A stretch of 64,000 bases of DNA from Mesorhizobium loti (GTDB taxonomy: Bacteria; Pseudomonadota; Alphaproteobacteria; Rhizobiales; Rhizobiaceae), in the NCBI GenBank assembly GCA_014189435.1, contig CP050293.1:4097001-4161000 (forward strand). Direction: 5' to 3'. Made by a program: the position numbers and the translations under genes. Under the pieces are notes generated by a model. It had not been told where the DNA came from, did not search any database, and was given only the letters and a program-made list of their open reading frames with translations. Position 1 is the first letter of the stretch. Each line of letters opens with the position of its first letter. Shown here piece after piece: positions 27,254-36,996 of the stretch.

Positions 27254-29118
27254 TCTATTCGCCTCAGATCGATGGTGAAGGATGCGCCGCTGCCATTGCC
27301 GGGATCGAGCCGCAGCGTGCCGCCCAATTCCTGGGCGATCTCCTGCGAAATCACCAGCCCGAGGCCAAGCCCCTTCTCCTTGGTGGTCTGGAACGGCATG
27401 AACAGATTGCCGGCCGCTTCCGGCCCGAGACCGGGACCGTTGTCGCGCACCGAAATCAGCACCCTGTCGTCACGCTCGGCAAGTTCGATCTCGATGCGGG
27501 GGGCGGGCTGGTCCTTCATCGCGTCGAGCGCATTCTGCAACAGATTGACGAGGATCTGCTCCAGCCGGATGCGGCTCGCCATGACCACTGGCGACGCGTT
27601 GCCGCGCGGCTTGACGATGGTCACGCCGGAATCGCGGATGCGGCCCGACAGCAGCGACAGCGCACCGTCGATCGCCTCGCGCACCGGCAATGGCGAGGCA
27701 GCAGTGCCGGGCCGGCGGGCGAAGGTGCGCAAGGTGCTGGTGATCGCGCCGATGCGCTTGGTCATCGAAACGATCGACGTCAGATTGCCGCTGGCCGATT
27801 CGGTCTTGCCGCTGTCGAGAAAGCGGCCGGCGTTCTCGGCATAGGTGCGGATGGCGGCGACCGGCTGGTTGATCTCATGCGCCACGCCGGCGGCGATCTG
27901 GCCGAGGATGGACAGCCGGTTGGCCTGGGCGAGGTCGTCGCGCAACCGGCGGACCTTGGCCTCGGCATTTTCACGCTCGGCGATTTCGCCGGCAAGTGCG
28001 GTGTTGGAACGCGTCAGTTCGGCCGTTCGCGTGCTGACCCGGCTCTCCAATTCGACATTCATGCGCGCCAGCGCCTCCTGCCGCAACCGGCGTGCGCGGC
28101 GGCGGCGGGTGAGCACGTAGGCAAGCAGGCCTGTCAGCAGCAGCCCGAGCAGCGTGGTCAGGCGCGCCGTGTTGGCGGCAGACGAGAGGGCAGCGTCGGC
28201 AGGCGTCAGCAGCCAGAGACGCCAGCCGGGAACCGCACCGGGCAGATCCTGCACCACCTCGACGAACTGACGCGGTTTTCCGGCGCTGTCGATCGTCGCC
28301 AGGCCGTCCCCGGCGCCGCGCCGTATCGGCAGCGGCTCGAAGGCGGCGTCCGTCAATTGCAGTTGCTCGTGGGCAGCGGCGGCATCTCCGGTGGAGAGCG
28401 GCGCCAGTGCGTGAAACCGCCATTCGGGCTGGCTGGTGGCCAGCACGACGCCGTGTTCGTCGGTGACGAAAACGAGGAACCCGCTGGAGCGCCAATTGGC
28501 TTCGACGCCGTCGAGCTCGACCTTCAACACCGCGACGCCAAGCGGCTTGCCGTTATCGTCGACGCGGCTCGAAAGGTATAGGCCCGGCCGTCCGCTGATC
28601 GTGCCGAGGCCGTATTGGCTGGCGGCGCCGTTGGCCATCGCCTCCCTGAAATAGTGACGAAAATTATAGTCGATGCCGACAAAGCTGGTCGGCTCGCCGG
28701 CATTGCTGGCTGATATGGCGATGCCCGCCGTGTCGATGACATAGATGGCGGACGCCGAGGCATCGCCGGCGATCGCCTTGAGCTTGTCGTTGAGGGCCGC
28801 TTCTTGCATCTTTCCGGCCCGGCGCAGCGCGCCTCGCACCGCATCGTCGCGGGCCAGGACCAACGGAACCAGGCGCTGCTTTTCGATTTCGCCGGTCAGG
28901 GTTCCCGCCGCCAGCGGCAGGGCGGCAAGCGCTGTGTCGCGCAGATTGTCGGCAGCCTGGCCGGAGGCAATACGCCCGGCGATGACAATCGCGCCGGCCA
29001 GGACGGCAAGGGCGACGAGCACGACGAGCCAGCGGCCATTGCGCAGCCGGGCCACTGCCTCGCGCAGCAACTCACGCCCGGCAAAACCCTGGGATTCGCT
29101 ATCGGTGCCTGCTTGCAG
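27250..29118 (-). CDS. dctB: C4-dicarboxylate sensor histidine kinase
   Basis: An inner-membrane kinase of about 622 residues. Two membrane helices ([19 protein letters not shown] and [17 protein letters not shown]) flank a periplasmic double-PAS sensor with the [16 protein letters not shown] segment that binds C4-dicarboxylates. The kinase core has the phospho-acceptor [18 protein letters not shown] and N, G1 and G2 boxes ([30 protein letters not shown]). The start is unsettled: CTG at 29118 follows AGGAGAGG at a good distance and gives the usual DctB length. TTG at 29070 or GTG at 29055 are alternatives; a frame reaching 29289 would run through the DctD sites and is rejected. Confidence 0.88.
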   Translation of the reverse strand: MQAGTDSESQGFAGRELLREAVARLRNGRWLVVLVALAVLAGAIVIAGRIASGQAADNLRDTALAALPLAAGTLTGEIEKQRLVPLVLARDDAVRGALRRAGKMQEAALNDKLKAIAGDASASAIYVIDTAGIAISASNAGEPTSFVGIDYNFRHYFREAMANGAASQYGLGTISGRPGLYLSSRVDDNGKPLGVAVLKVELDGVEANWRSSGFLVFVTDEHGVVLATSQPEWRFHALAPLSTGDAAAAHEQLQLTDAAFEPLPIRRGAGDGLATIDSAGKPRQFVEVVQDLPGAVPGWRLWLLTPADAALSSAANTARLTTLLGLLLTGLLAYVLTRRRRARRLRQEALARMNVELESRVSTRTAELTRSNTALAGEIAERENAEAKVRRLRDDLAQANRLSILGQIAAGVAHEINQPVAAIRTYAENAGRFLDSGKTESASGNLTSIVSMTKRIGAITSTLRTFARRPGTAASPLPVREAIDGALSLLSGRIRDSGVTIVKPRGNASPVVMASRIRLEQILVNLLQNALDAMKDQPAPRIEIELAERDDRVLISVRDNGPGLGPEAAGNLFMPFQTTKEKGLGLGLVISQEIAQELGGTLRLDPGNGSGASFTIDLRRIE

Positions 29119-29163
29119 CGTCTGCCCTCTCCTTTTTTGCTCGCAGCCTTGCGGCCAGTGTAA

Positions 29164-29179
29164 TGCGAAAATCCGCCCA
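29164..29179. promoter_or_regulatory. Weaker DctD-binding site (upstream tandem site)
   Basis: TGCGAAAATCCGCCCA resembles the core of the strong site, and its centre is about 31 bases (three helical turns) upstream of it. Tandem DctD sites with such spacing are known before rhizobial dctA genes. Confidence 0.5.
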
Positions 29180-29189
29180 GGCAAACGCT

Positions 29190-29213
29190 GTCTGTGCGGA
29201 AATCCGCACAGAC
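29190..29213. promoter_or_regulatory. DctD-binding site (strong palindrome)
   Basis: A perfect inverted repeat with 11-base arms (GTCTGTGCGGA and complement) around AA. It contains the TGTGCGGAAATCCGCACA core of rhizobial DctD sites and lies 60 bases upstream of the sigma-54 promoter. Confidence 0.8.
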
Positions 29214-29272
29214 ATTCGCCGCATGGCTTCGAGCAAAGGCGGAATTGCCGGGATTCCAGCCTTTCCCCGATC

Positions 29273-29288
29273 TGGCACGACGCTTGCA
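29273..29288 (+). promoter_or_regulatory. Sigma-54 promoter of dctA
   Basis: TGGCACG, four bases, then TTGCA: an exact match to the -24/-12 consensus, about 95 bases before the dctA start. Confidence 0.9.
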
Positions 29289-29381
29289 AAACTCCTTGGC
29301 AGCGGCGCGCGACCGGAACGCCGCGATGGGAGAAGTCACGCAGGGCGGTGCATTCCGCCCTATCCGGCCAGGGAGAGTTCG

Positions 29382-30710
29382 ATGCACATCGCAGACCATT
29401 CAGGCGCGGTTTCCGCGCAGCGCAAGCCTTTCTATGCCCAGCTCTACGTGCAGGTGCTCGTCGCGATCACCGTCGGCATCCTGCTCGGCCATTTCTATCC
29501 GTCGGTCGGCGAGAGCATGAAGCCGCTCGGCGACGCCTTCATCAAGCTGGTCAAGATGATCATCGCCCCGGTCATCTTCCTGACCGTGACAACGGGCATT
29601 GCCGGCATGAGCGACCTGCAGAAGGTCGGGCGTGTCGCCGGCAAGGCGATGCTCTACTTCCTCACTTTCTCGACGCTGGCGCTGATCATCGGCCTTGTGG
29701 TGGCCAATGTCGTGCAGCCGGGCGCCGGCTTCAACATCGACCCGGCGACGCTCGACGCCTCGACCGTCAACACCTACGCCGCCAAGGCGCACGACCAGTC
29801 GGTCACCGGCTTCCTGATGAACATCATCCCGTCGACCATCGTCGGCGCCTTCGCCGACGGCGACATCCTGCAGGTGCTGTTCTTCTCGGTGCTGTTCGGC
29901 ATTGCGCTGGCGCTGGTCGGCGACAAGGGCACGCCCGTTTTGAACTTCCTGCAAGCACTGACGACGCCGATCTTCAAGCTGGTCAGCGTGCTGATGAAGG
30001 CAGCCCCCATCGGCGCCTTCGGCGCCATGGCCTTCACCATCGGCAAATACGGCATCGGCGCGGTCATCAACCTCGCCATGCTGGTCGGCACCTTCTACGT
30101 GACGTCGTTTCTGTTCGTGTTCGTCGTGCTGGGCGCGGTCTGCCGCTACAACGGCTTCTCCATCCTGTCGCTCATCCGCTACATCAAGGAAGAGCTGCTT
30201 CTGGTGCTGGGCACCTCCTCGTCTGAAGCTGCGCTCCCCTCGCTGATGGAAAAGATGGAGAAGGCCGGCGCCAAGCGCTCGGTGGTCGGCCTGGTCATTC
30301 CGACCGGCTATTCCTTCAACCTCGACGGCACCAACATCTACATGACGCTGGCGGCCTTGTTCATCGCGCAGGCGACCAACACCCATCTGTCGATCGGCGA
30401 CCAGATCCTGCTGCTGCTGGTTGCCATGCTCTCGTCCAAGGGCGCCGCCGGCATCACCGGAGCAGGCTTCATCACCCTTGCCGCCACGCTGTCGGTGGTT
30501 CCGGCGGTGCCGGTCGCCGGCATGGCGCTGATCCTCGGCGTCGACCGCTTCATGTCGGAGTGCCGGGCGCTGACCAACTTCGTCGGCAATGCCGTCGCCA
30601 CGCTGGTGGTGGCACGCTGGGAAGGCGAACTCGACGAAGCCAAGCTGGCCAGGGCGCTGGCGGGCACGGCGGATGACAGCCTGCCGGCGGACGTCGTTCC
30701 CGCCGAGTAA
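29382..30710 (+). CDS. dctA: C4-dicarboxylate/cation symporter
   Basis: Imports succinate, fumarate and malate with protons across the inner membrane, which in rhizobia fuels nitrogen fixation in nodules. At 442 residues it has the family length. The glutamate/aspartate transporter fold is evident from serine-rich [18 protein letters not shown] (re-entrant loop 1), [13 protein letters not shown] (the NxDG substrate/cation motif) and [13 protein letters not shown] (re-entrant loop 2). The ATG at 29382 has GGGAGAG upstream. It is driven by a sigma-54 promoter and divergent from dctBD. Confidence 0.97.
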   Translation: MHIADHSGAVSAQRKPFYAQLYVQVLVAITVGILLGHFYPSVGESMKPLGDAFIKLVKMIIAPVIFLTVTTGIAGMSDLQKVGRVAGKAMLYFLTFSTLALIIGLVVANVVQPGAGFNIDPATLDASTVNTYAAKAHDQSVTGFLMNIIPSTIVGAFADGDILQVLFFSVLFGIALALVGDKGTPVLNFLQALTTPIFKLVSVLMKAAPIGAFGAMAFTIGKYGIGAVINLAMLVGTFYVTSFLFVFVVLGAVCRYNGFSILSLIRYIKEELLLVLGTSSSEAALPSLMEKMEKAGAKRSVVGLVIPTGYSFNLDGTNIYMTLAALFIAQATNTHLSIGDQILLLLVAMLSSKGAAGITGAGFITLAATLSVVPAVPVAGMALILGVDRFMSECRALTNFVGNAVATLVVARWEGELDEAKLARALAGTADDSLPADVVPAE

Positions 30711-30731
30711 TCACGTGCGGGTCAATGCGTA

Positions 30732-30762
30732 AAAGGCCGGAGGCGTGCTGCCTCCGGCCTTT
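30732..30762. terminator. Bidirectional terminator after dctA
   Basis: A perfect 12-bp stem (AAAGGCCGGAGG and complement) with a seven-base loop. The A/T ends give short U-tracts on both strands. It serves convergent dctA and the ROK kinase operon. Confidence 0.85.
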
Positions 30763-30780
30763 GTCATGCAGGTCGTAACG

Positions 30781-31809
30781 TCAGACGGTGCCGGTCTTGC
30801 TCAGCGGCGTGTCCGGATATGTGCTTGGGCCGACAGGCCTGCGGGCGGCAAACGCGCCCACGTCGTCAAACAGGACGAGGCTGGCGGCGCCGACCAGCCC
30901 GGCATGGCGGCCAAGCAGGGCCTGGACGACCGGCACGTCGCGATAGGCGCGCATGGCGCGTTGCCTGATGGTCGCCTCGATAGTCGGCAGCATCAGATCG
31001 AGCCCATTGGCAATGCCGCCGCCGACGACCAGCACATCGGGCGAATAGAGATGCAAGAGATTGGTGAAGCCAACGCCCAGCCAGCGCGCTTCTTCCTCGA
31101 GCAGGGCCAGAGCAAGGGCGTCCTGCAGCCGTGCCGCCTCGACGACATGGCGGCCGGTCACCTCCGCATCCGCCGACAGCCGCCGCAAGGCCGAGCCGTC
31201 GCCTGCAGCCGTCGCGGCGTTGGCGCGGCGGCCGAGCGCGGTGCCCGAGGCGATGGCCTCGAAGCAGCCGACGACGCCGCACATGCAGCGTTCGCCTTCA
31301 TTGGTGATGGTCATGTGGCCGATCTCGGCGGCCAGGCCGCGGCGGCCGTGCAGGATGCGCCCGTCGACAACGACGCCACCACCGATGCCGGTGGAAACCG
31401 TGACGAAGACCAGCGAGCGGGCGCCATGTCCGGCACCGAAACGCCATTCGCCGAGTGCCGCCGCATTGGCATCGTTCTCCAGCCGCACCGGCAGGCCGAG
31501 CCGCCGCTCGAGAATGTCGGCAAGCGGCACGTCCAGCCAGCCGGCGAGTGTCGGCGGGCCAACGGCGATGCCGGCCAGCGGATCGAGCGGTCCCGGCGCG
31601 CCGACGCCGACGCCGACGACAGAGAGTGCCGGTGCCTCGGCATGGACGGTCGCCGCCAGCGCCTCGATCTGGCCGATCACCACATCGGGGCCAGCTTGCG
31701 CCTGCGTCGGCACCGCCGCGAATGCCAGGATCTTGCCTTCACGGTCGACGAGGGCGGCGCGAAGCTCCGTCCCGCCAAGATCGATCGCAAGGGCGACTTC
31801 TATCGTCAT
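30781..31809 (-). CDS. ROK family sugar kinase
   Basis: A 342-residue cytoplasmic sugar kinase. The phosphate motif AIDLGGTELRAALVD opens the protein, NDANAAALGEW supplies the catalytic Asp, and the ROK zinc site is complete (EIGHMTIT followed by CMCGVVGCFE). Glucokinase, allose kinase and N-acetylmannosamine kinase all belong here. The four-base overlap with the AlsE-like epimerase gene suggests a hexose or ketose kinase, for example AlsK-like, but the substrate is not proven. Last gene of the long sugar operon. Confidence 0.88.
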   Translation of the reverse strand: MTIEVALAIDLGGTELRAALVDREGKILAFAAVPTQAQAGPDVVIGQIEALAATVHAEAPALSVVGVGVGAPGPLDPLAGIAVGPPTLAGWLDVPLADILERRLGLPVRLENDANAAALGEWRFGAGHGARSLVFVTVSTGIGGGVVVDGRILHGRRGLAAEIGHMTITNEGERCMCGVVGCFEAIASGTALGRRANAATAAGDGSALRRLSADAEVTGRHVVEAARLQDALALALLEEEARWLGVGFTNLLHLYSPDVLVVGGGIANGLDLMLPTIEATIRQRAMRAYRDVPVVQALLGRHAGLVGAASLVLFDDVGAFAARRPVGPSTYPDTPLSKTGTV

Positions 31810-32528
31810 GCCGCGACCTTCAAGCCGTGCAACCAGCCGATGCGGCCGGCGAGATCCTTGTCGCCGAAGGCGAGCGAACCGAGAACCACGGTTTCGGCAC
31901 CGGCGGCACGCAGCAACGGCACGGTCTCGTGGCGGATGCCGCCGTCGGCTGCCAAGACTATTTCCGCCTCGCGGCCGGCCTTTCTTAGGATAGTGCGGGC
32001 AGCGCCCAGCCTGTCGCAGGCCTTGTCCGACAGGCTCTGGCCCTTGACGCCTATTGCGGTTCCCAGAAGCGTGACGAAAGCGACCTCCGGGACGAAAGGC
32101 GCCACCGTCTCGACCGGCGTCTCCAGCCTGAGCACGACACCGGCTTCCGCGCCGAGTTCGCGCGCCAGCCGAACGGCGCGCAATCCCGCCTCGCCATTCT
32201 CGATATGGACGCTGATCATGTCGGCGCCGGCCTCGATGAACTGGCGCGTCTGTGCCTCGACGATTGCTTCATCGACCATCAGATGGACATGGATGGGTTT
32301 CGCCGTCAGCCCGGCGATGCGGGCGACGAGATCCGGGAAGAACAGGAAGGACGGAGCGAAATGACCGTCCGCCACGTCGATATGATGAAGATCGACATAG
32401 GGTTCGATGCGCCTGAGATCGCTCTCGAAATTGGCGAGATTGGCCGACCACAGCGAGAATTCGGCTATCATGCGATCACGCGGCAATGCGGCGATGGCGG
32501 CCGGGCCTGACAGGGGCTTTGAAGTCAT
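31806..32528 (-). CDS. Ribulose-phosphate 3-epimerase family protein (AlsE-like)
   Basis: A 240-residue TIM barrel. Family metal and catalytic residues appear in FSLWSANLANFESDL, HHIDVADGHFAPSF (His and Asp ligands), HVHLMV and AADGGIRHETVPLL with the second catalytic Asp. The SLWSANLANF start is closer to allulose-6-phosphate 3-epimerase-like proteins than to housekeeping Rpe (usually PSILSADF). It probably epimerises a ketose phosphate made in this operon. Overlaps both neighbours by four bases. Confidence 0.82.
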   Translation of the reverse strand: MTSKPLSGPAAIAALPRDRMIAEFSLWSANLANFESDLRRIEPYVDLHHIDVADGHFAPSFLFFPDLVARIAGLTAKPIHVHLMVDEAIVEAQTRQFIEAGADMISVHIENGEAGLRAVRLARELGAEAGVVLRLETPVETVAPFVPEVAFVTLLGTAIGVKGQSLSDKACDRLGAARTILRKAGREAEIVLAADGGIRHETVPLLRAAGAETVVLGSLAFGDKDLAGRIGWLHGLKVAA

Positions 32529-33358
32529 GATTGGTCCTGATTGTTGAAATGTCTGTCGAGAAAGCCGCCGATGGCCGTGCGGATTTCGGCGAAGTGGCGA
32601 TCCTTGTCGGTGGCTTTCGGCGTCACCTCAACGAAGGCAGTATCGGGGATGGTCTCGGCCAGACCTCGGGCGGTCGCCAAGGGATGGACGAGATCGATGC
32701 CGCTGCCGATGACGAGCGTGGGCATTGTAAGGCCAGCTGCTTCGGCCTGCGTGATGCCGGGTCCGTCGGCTGCGATCGCTTGCATCACCTCGGCGAAGAC
32801 GGCCGCGTTGTCGCGCGCGAAGAAGCCGAGCAGGGAAGCAAGGTTGTCCGGCGCCTCGGCGCGAAAGCGAGCCGCTGTGGCGGAGGCAGCGAAGGCATCG
32901 CGCGCTTCATCCAGTGGACGGCTGCGGATGAGCTCCGCCACTTCCACGTAAGGGCGCATGTTTTGCGGCGCCGCATCGAAGGCCCAGGCAGGGCGAACAA
33001 GCACCAAACCCGGGATGCGCTCCGGGTGCCGAGCGGCAAGCTGCAAGGCAATGGCCGCGCCCATCGAAATACCGCCGGCGACGAAACGGTCGAGGCCGGC
33101 CGCATCGGCGGCAGCCAGCACGTCATCGGCGAACATCGCGATCGAAAAGGGCCGCTTGCTGCCGGCGCCAGAGCCGCCCTGCGCGCGGCATTCGACGGTC
33201 AGCCGGCGGTATGAAAGGCCATCGGGAAAGTTTTGCGCGACCTGGGCCGCATCACCGCCGAGACCATGCTGGAAGACGATGGGAAGCCCGCCCTGCCCCG
33301 TGTCGAAGACACGAAGTGCGGCATCGTCGCGAAGCAGGATCGCCGGCGCGGCGCCCAT
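32525..33358 (-). CDS. Alpha/beta hydrolase
   Basis: A 277-residue alpha/beta hydrolase. The oxyanion region is FQHGLGGDAAQVAQNFPDG, the nucleophile elbow is AGGISMGAAIAL with Ser in GxSxG, the acid is probably Asp in GSGIDLVHP, and the His is probably in KDRHFAEIR near the end. The family includes lactonases and esterases; in a sugar operon a sugar lactonase or deacylase is plausible. It overlaps the upstream isomerase gene by one base and the epimerase gene by four. Confidence 0.82.
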   Translation of the reverse strand: MGAAPAILLRDDAALRVFDTGQGGLPIVFQHGLGGDAAQVAQNFPDGLSYRRLTVECRAQGGSGAGSKRPFSIAMFADDVLAAADAAGLDRFVAGGISMGAAIALQLAARHPERIPGLVLVRPAWAFDAAPQNMRPYVEVAELIRSRPLDEARDAFAASATAARFRAEAPDNLASLLGFFARDNAAVFAEVMQAIAADGPGITQAEAAGLTMPTLVIGSGIDLVHPLATARGLAETIPDTAFVEVTPKATDKDRHFAEIRTAIGGFLDRHFNNQDQS

Positions 33359-34176
33359 CAGAGGAGCCCTCGCAGGAAGGCGGCGACGCCGGGGGCTTCG
33401 TCGGCGGACAGGCCGTGGGTAACGAGTGCGCCGTCGAAACCCGCTGCCTTCAGCCGTGCGGCGAAATCCGGGAAGTCGACGATGCCTTGTCCAGACGTGG
33501 CGAAGCGGCCGTCACGATGGCGGTCCTTGGCGTGCGCCATCGCGATGTGGCCGGCAGCTTCGTCGATCGCTGCGGCAACAATGGCGCGCCCCTCGTCAGG
33601 CGTCGCGTGTTCAAACAGGTTTGCCGGATCAAGCACGATCTTCAGATGCTTCGATCCCATCGCGGCGATCAGCCTGGTCGCATCCCTGGCCGAGGTGACG
33701 ATGTTGGCTTGCTCGGGCTCGATGCCGAGATCGACGCCGGCGGCTTCGGCCAGCGCCAGCGCCTTCGCCATCTCGGCGGCCATGTCGGACCAGGCGGCCG
33801 GCGTGGCATTGTCGGGATGATACGCCCACTGATCGGCGGCGTTGCGCGAGCCGGTGCAGAGCGTGACCAGCGGGATGTCCAGGGCAGCAGCCGCGTCGAT
33901 GACGATGGCCAGGCGTCGAAGGCCATCGTCGCGGACCGCCTTGTCGGGGTGCGCCATGTTGTAGGTGCCCGACAGTGCTGCAAGTGAAACGCCGCTCGAT
34001 TGCGCCGCAGTGCGGATGGAAGCGATGGCATCCGCCGGCACCGCATCCGGCATCGACGGCAGGCCGGCGCAGGCAAGATTGAACTGCGTCGTCTCATAGC
34101 CCGCCTGCCGGACGGCTGCGAGCACCGCAGCCGGCTCAGTCCCCGGAAAAGTCTTGGCGAAGATGCCGAGACGCAT
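33358..34176 (-). CDS. Sugar phosphate isomerase/epimerase family protein
   Basis: A 272-residue AP-endonuclease-2-type TIM barrel (xylose-isomerase-like superfamily). Metal-binding acidic and His residues appear in VDLGIEPEQANI, KIVLDPANLFEH and HIAMAHAKDRH. Such proteins isomerise or epimerise free sugars, cyclitols or 3-keto sugars. Its direct overlap (one base) with a Gfo/Idh dehydrogenase gene suggests it acts on the keto product of that enzyme. No specific substrate is recognisable. Confidence 0.82.
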   Translation of the reverse strand: MRLGIFAKTFPGTEPAAVLAAVRQAGYETTQFNLACAGLPSMPDAVPADAIASIRTAAQSSGVSLAALSGTYNMAHPDKAVRDDGLRRLAIVIDAAAALDIPLVTLCTGSRNAADQWAYHPDNATPAAWSDMAAEMAKALALAEAAGVDLGIEPEQANIVTSARDATRLIAAMGSKHLKIVLDPANLFEHATPDEGRAIVAAAIDEAAGHIAMAHAKDRHRDGRFATSGQGIVDFPDFAARLKAAGFDGALVTHGLSADEAPGVAAFLRGLL

Positions 34177-35252
34177 CAGACCGCTCCCGAAACCGAGGCG
34201 AGCTCGACCCGCTCACCAGTCTCGACCGAACGGGCGATCGCCACCATGGCCCGGATCGAGGCGATGCCGTCCTCGACATTGGCGCCGCGCATCGGCACGC
34301 CTTCCAGCACCGTTTGGGCAAGGCCTTCCAGTTGGCGGCGGAAAAAGTGGCCGTCGGCGCCGAGTGGCTTGTGGGCCGTTGCGGTCTTCTCATGAAAGAT
34401 TTCGACCTCACTGGCGCGGAAGTACCAGGGGTTGAAGGTTTTCGCGATGACCGAACCGTTCTCGCCATAGAGCTGGAAGCCTTCGTGCCAGTCCATCCTC
34501 ACGGCGACGGTGAGATCGAGATGGCCTAGTGCGCCGCTGGCGAACTCGGTCTCGACGAACCAGCAATAGGCGCCGAATTTCTCATTGAGCCGGGCGCGCA
34601 CGGCGACGATATCGCCGCAGAGGAAGCGCGCCGTGTCGACCAGATGCGAGCCATGCGCCAACATGAAATACCGCCTGAGATCCGCCTTGGGATTGCCCGC
34701 GGGCTTCCTCGCCAGCTTGCTGGTGACAGGCAGCGGCTGCACCGCATCGGTGTTGGTGTAGCGATGGGTGGAATCACAATACCATGCCTTCAGCGCCAGC
34801 ACCTCGCCGATCTCGTCGCGGACGAAGTCGCGCGCCGCCTCCAGCGCCGGGTCGAAGCGCTTCATGTGTCCGACCTGCAGCACCTTGCCCGAGCGCCTCA
34901 CCGCCTCGGCCAGTGCCTCGCCTTCCTCGACCGAAGTGCCGATCGGCTTTTCGCACAGAACATGCTTGCCGGCGTTGAGCGCCCTGATCGACATCGGCAC
35001 GTGATAGGCGTCCGAGGTGGCGACGATCACCGCTTCCAACTCGGGATCGGCGAGCATTGCCTCATAGTCGGAATACATTTTCTGCGGCTCGTAGGTGGCG
35101 CCCATGCGGGCGAGCAGGTCGGGTGCGGCGTCGCAGATGGCGTAGAGGTCGGCATTGCCGGCCTTCACGCAGGATTCCAGATGCGCGAACTGCGCGATGG
35201 GGCCGCAGCCGAGCACGCCGACCCTGAGGCGTCTGTCCTGTTTCTTGATCAT
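34176..35252 (-). CDS. Gfo/Idh/MocA family oxidoreductase
   Basis: A 358-residue NAD(P)-dependent dehydrogenase. The Rossmann start is LRVGVLGCGPIAQFAHLES, the conserved EKP triad-Lys motif is HVLCEKPIGTSVEEG (about 98-112) and the C-terminal catalytic region contains FMLAHGSHLVDTARFLCGD with the expected His. Members oxidise a ring hydroxyl of sugars or inositols. Flanked on both sides by TIM-barrel isomerase genes, an arrangement seen in inositol and 3-keto-sugar pathways. Confidence 0.88.
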   Translation of the reverse strand: MIKKQDRRLRVGVLGCGPIAQFAHLESCVKAGNADLYAICDAAPDLLARMGATYEPQKMYSDYEAMLADPELEAVIVATSDAYHVPMSIRALNAGKHVLCEKPIGTSVEEGEALAEAVRRSGKVLQVGHMKRFDPALEAARDFVRDEIGEVLALKAWYCDSTHRYTNTDAVQPLPVTSKLARKPAGNPKADLRRYFMLAHGSHLVDTARFLCGDIVAVRARLNEKFGAYCWFVETEFASGALGHLDLTVAVRMDWHEGFQLYGENGSVIAKTFNPWYFRASEVEIFHEKTATAHKPLGADGHFFRRQLEGLAQTVLEGVPMRGANVEDGIASIRAMVAIARSVETGERVELASVSGAV

Positions 35253-35263
35253 CGTCTCGTTCT

Positions 35264-36085
35264 TCAGGCGCCGTAGCTGCGCATTGTCTGGCGGTTGGTC
35301 TTGACCGCGCCGGCGGGATCGGCGGCGGCCGTTTCGGATTCTTCCTCCAGCACCAGCCAGCCGTTGAAGCGTGGCGCGGTGTTGGCGATCTCGATGACTT
35401 CAGGCGTGTCGCAGACGCCCTTGCCCAGCATGGCCCAGGTGCCGTTGGCGTCGACATCCTTGAGGTGGATGTAGCGGATGCGGTCGCGGTGGGTGCGCAG
35501 CGTGTCGGCCATGTCCTTGTGGCCGCGCAGGATATGGCCGGTATCCGGCACCCAGCCGATCAGATCGGGGTCGAGCAAGGCAAAGATTGTGTCGTAGTCG
35601 GTGCGGTCGAAGAGCAGCGTATTGTGGTGCGAACTTGGATGCACCGCGACCTGGACGCCGGCCTTGCGCCCGAGCTCGCCGGCTTTGTTGTAGACTTCGG
35701 CCGCGATGGCGAACTTGCCGTCGCGCGGACCGTCGGAGACCACCGTCGCAGAGCCCATCGACACCAGCGCGCCAGGAAATGCGGAGGCGAAGTCTATCCA
35801 GCGCTTGGCGGTTTCGAGGTCAGCGCCGATCTCCTCTGCGAGGGTGAAACCGCTCTTCGACCCGAAGGCGAAGGAGACAAGAGTAAGGCCCGATGACTTC
35901 AGTGCCACGGCGAATTGCGACGGCCTGTCGGCATAGCGGCCGATCATGGTGTCGGTGATCTCGATGCCTGAATAGCCGCCATCGGCAATTGCCTTCAAGA
36001 GATCGTCGGGGCCGCCGGTAAAGCGGTCGCCGAGCATTTCCCAGGTAAAGGTCTGGCAGCCGACTTTGAGGTCTTTCACGTTCAT
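35264..36085 (-). CDS. Sugar phosphate isomerase/epimerase (IolE/IolI-like TIM barrel)
   Basis: A 273-residue AP-endonuclease-2-type TIM barrel. The start GCQTFTWEMLGDRF resembles IolE-like inosose dehydratases. Likely metal ligands are in EITDTMIG, VHPSSHHNTLLF, GWVPDTGHILRGH and HLKDVD. It is a paralogue, not a duplicate, of the isomerase two genes downstream. It probably transforms a keto-sugar or cyclitol intermediate. Eleven bases separate it from the dehydrogenase gene. Confidence 0.82.
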   Translation of the reverse strand: MNVKDLKVGCQTFTWEMLGDRFTGGPDDLLKAIADGGYSGIEITDTMIGRYADRPSQFAVALKSSGLTLVSFAFGSKSGFTLAEEIGADLETAKRWIDFASAFPGALVSMGSATVVSDGPRDGKFAIAAEVYNKAGELGRKAGVQVAVHPSSHHNTLLFDRTDYDTIFALLDPDLIGWVPDTGHILRGHKDMADTLRTHRDRIRYIHLKDVDANGTWAMLGKGVCDTPEVIEIANTAPRFNGWLVLEEESETAAADPAGAVKTNRQTMRSYGA

Positions 36086-36148
36086 ACTTTCATTCCTTGA
36101 TACCGCTTATTGCTTGATGCCACTCCGCGTCGCCGTGGGAAGGACATC

Positions 36149-36991
36149 CTATTTGACCGAGCCCGCGGTCATGCCGGCGAGGAAGTACCTCTGGGCAACG
36201 AGGTAGATGAGCAAGAGCGGTAGCGAGCCGAGCACGCTCATCGCCATCATCTGGTTCCATTCGAAGGCGTGCTGCCCCATCAACAGCTGGATGCCGATCG
36301 GGACGGTGCGCATGGACGTTGACTTCGTCAGCGTCAGCGCAAAGAGAAATTCGTTCCAGCACAACAGGAAGGTGTACACCGACGTCGCCACGATACCAGG
36401 CAGTGAAATCGGGACGATCACCCGCCAAAGCGCTGTCCAACTGCTGCCGCCATCGACAGCCACGGCTTCATCGAGATCGCGGGGCAAGGTGTTCAGATAT
36501 CCCGTCATCAGCAGGATGGCGTACGGCAGTGTAAACACCAGGTAAGTCAGGATCAGTGCGACGTAGGTATCGAAGATACCGTATGAGACGACAAGCCCGA
36601 AGAAGGGGATCAAAAGTGTGATCGGCGGAATCGTCTGCGTGCTGATGATGATTGTGTTCAGGCTGCCCTTGCCGCGGAAATTGAAGCGGCTGAACCCGTA
36701 GGCCGCCAGCAAGGCGATCAGCACCGTCAGCACGGTCACCGCTCCCGCCACGAAATAGCTGTTGAAGAAGAAGCGCAGCTTTACCGGGTCGCCAAGGATG
36801 GCTGCATACGCTTCCAGCGTGAAGGCCTTTGGCAGGATGGTTGGTGGCAGGGCAAAGATTTCGGTGTTCGACTTGAACGAGCTGCTCAGCATCCAGTAGA
36901 TCGGGAAGGCTGCGAAGAACAGTCCAGCCGCAAGAGCAACATGCAGCGCGACGGTGATCAGCTTGTCTTTGCCAGAGTTTCGTTTCCTCAT
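36149..36991 (-). CDS. Carbohydrate ABC transporter permease (MalG family)
   Basis: A 280-residue inner-membrane permease with about six helices and the MalG start AAFPIYWMLSSSFKSNTEIF. The ATPase-docking EAA loop is LPRDLDEAVAVDGGSSWTAL and the protein ends LVAQRYFLAGMTAGSVK, the classic MalG tail. The ATG at 36991 gives this N-terminus; a longer frame upstream runs through the MalF-type gene and is not coding. It pairs with the MalF-like permease five bases upstream. Confidence 0.92.
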   Translation of the reverse strand: MRKRNSGKDKLITVALHVALAAGLFFAAFPIYWMLSSSFKSNTEIFALPPTILPKAFTLEAYAAILGDPVKLRFFFNSYFVAGAVTVLTVLIALLAAYGFSRFNFRGKGSLNTIIISTQTIPPITLLIPFFGLVVSYGIFDTYVALILTYLVFTLPYAILLMTGYLNTLPRDLDEAVAVDGGSSWTALWRVIVPISLPGIVATSVYTFLLCWNEFLFALTLTKSTSMRTVPIGIQLLMGQHAFEWNQMMAMSVLGSLPLLLIYLVAQRYFLAGMTAGSVK

Positions 36992-36996
36992 GGTGA

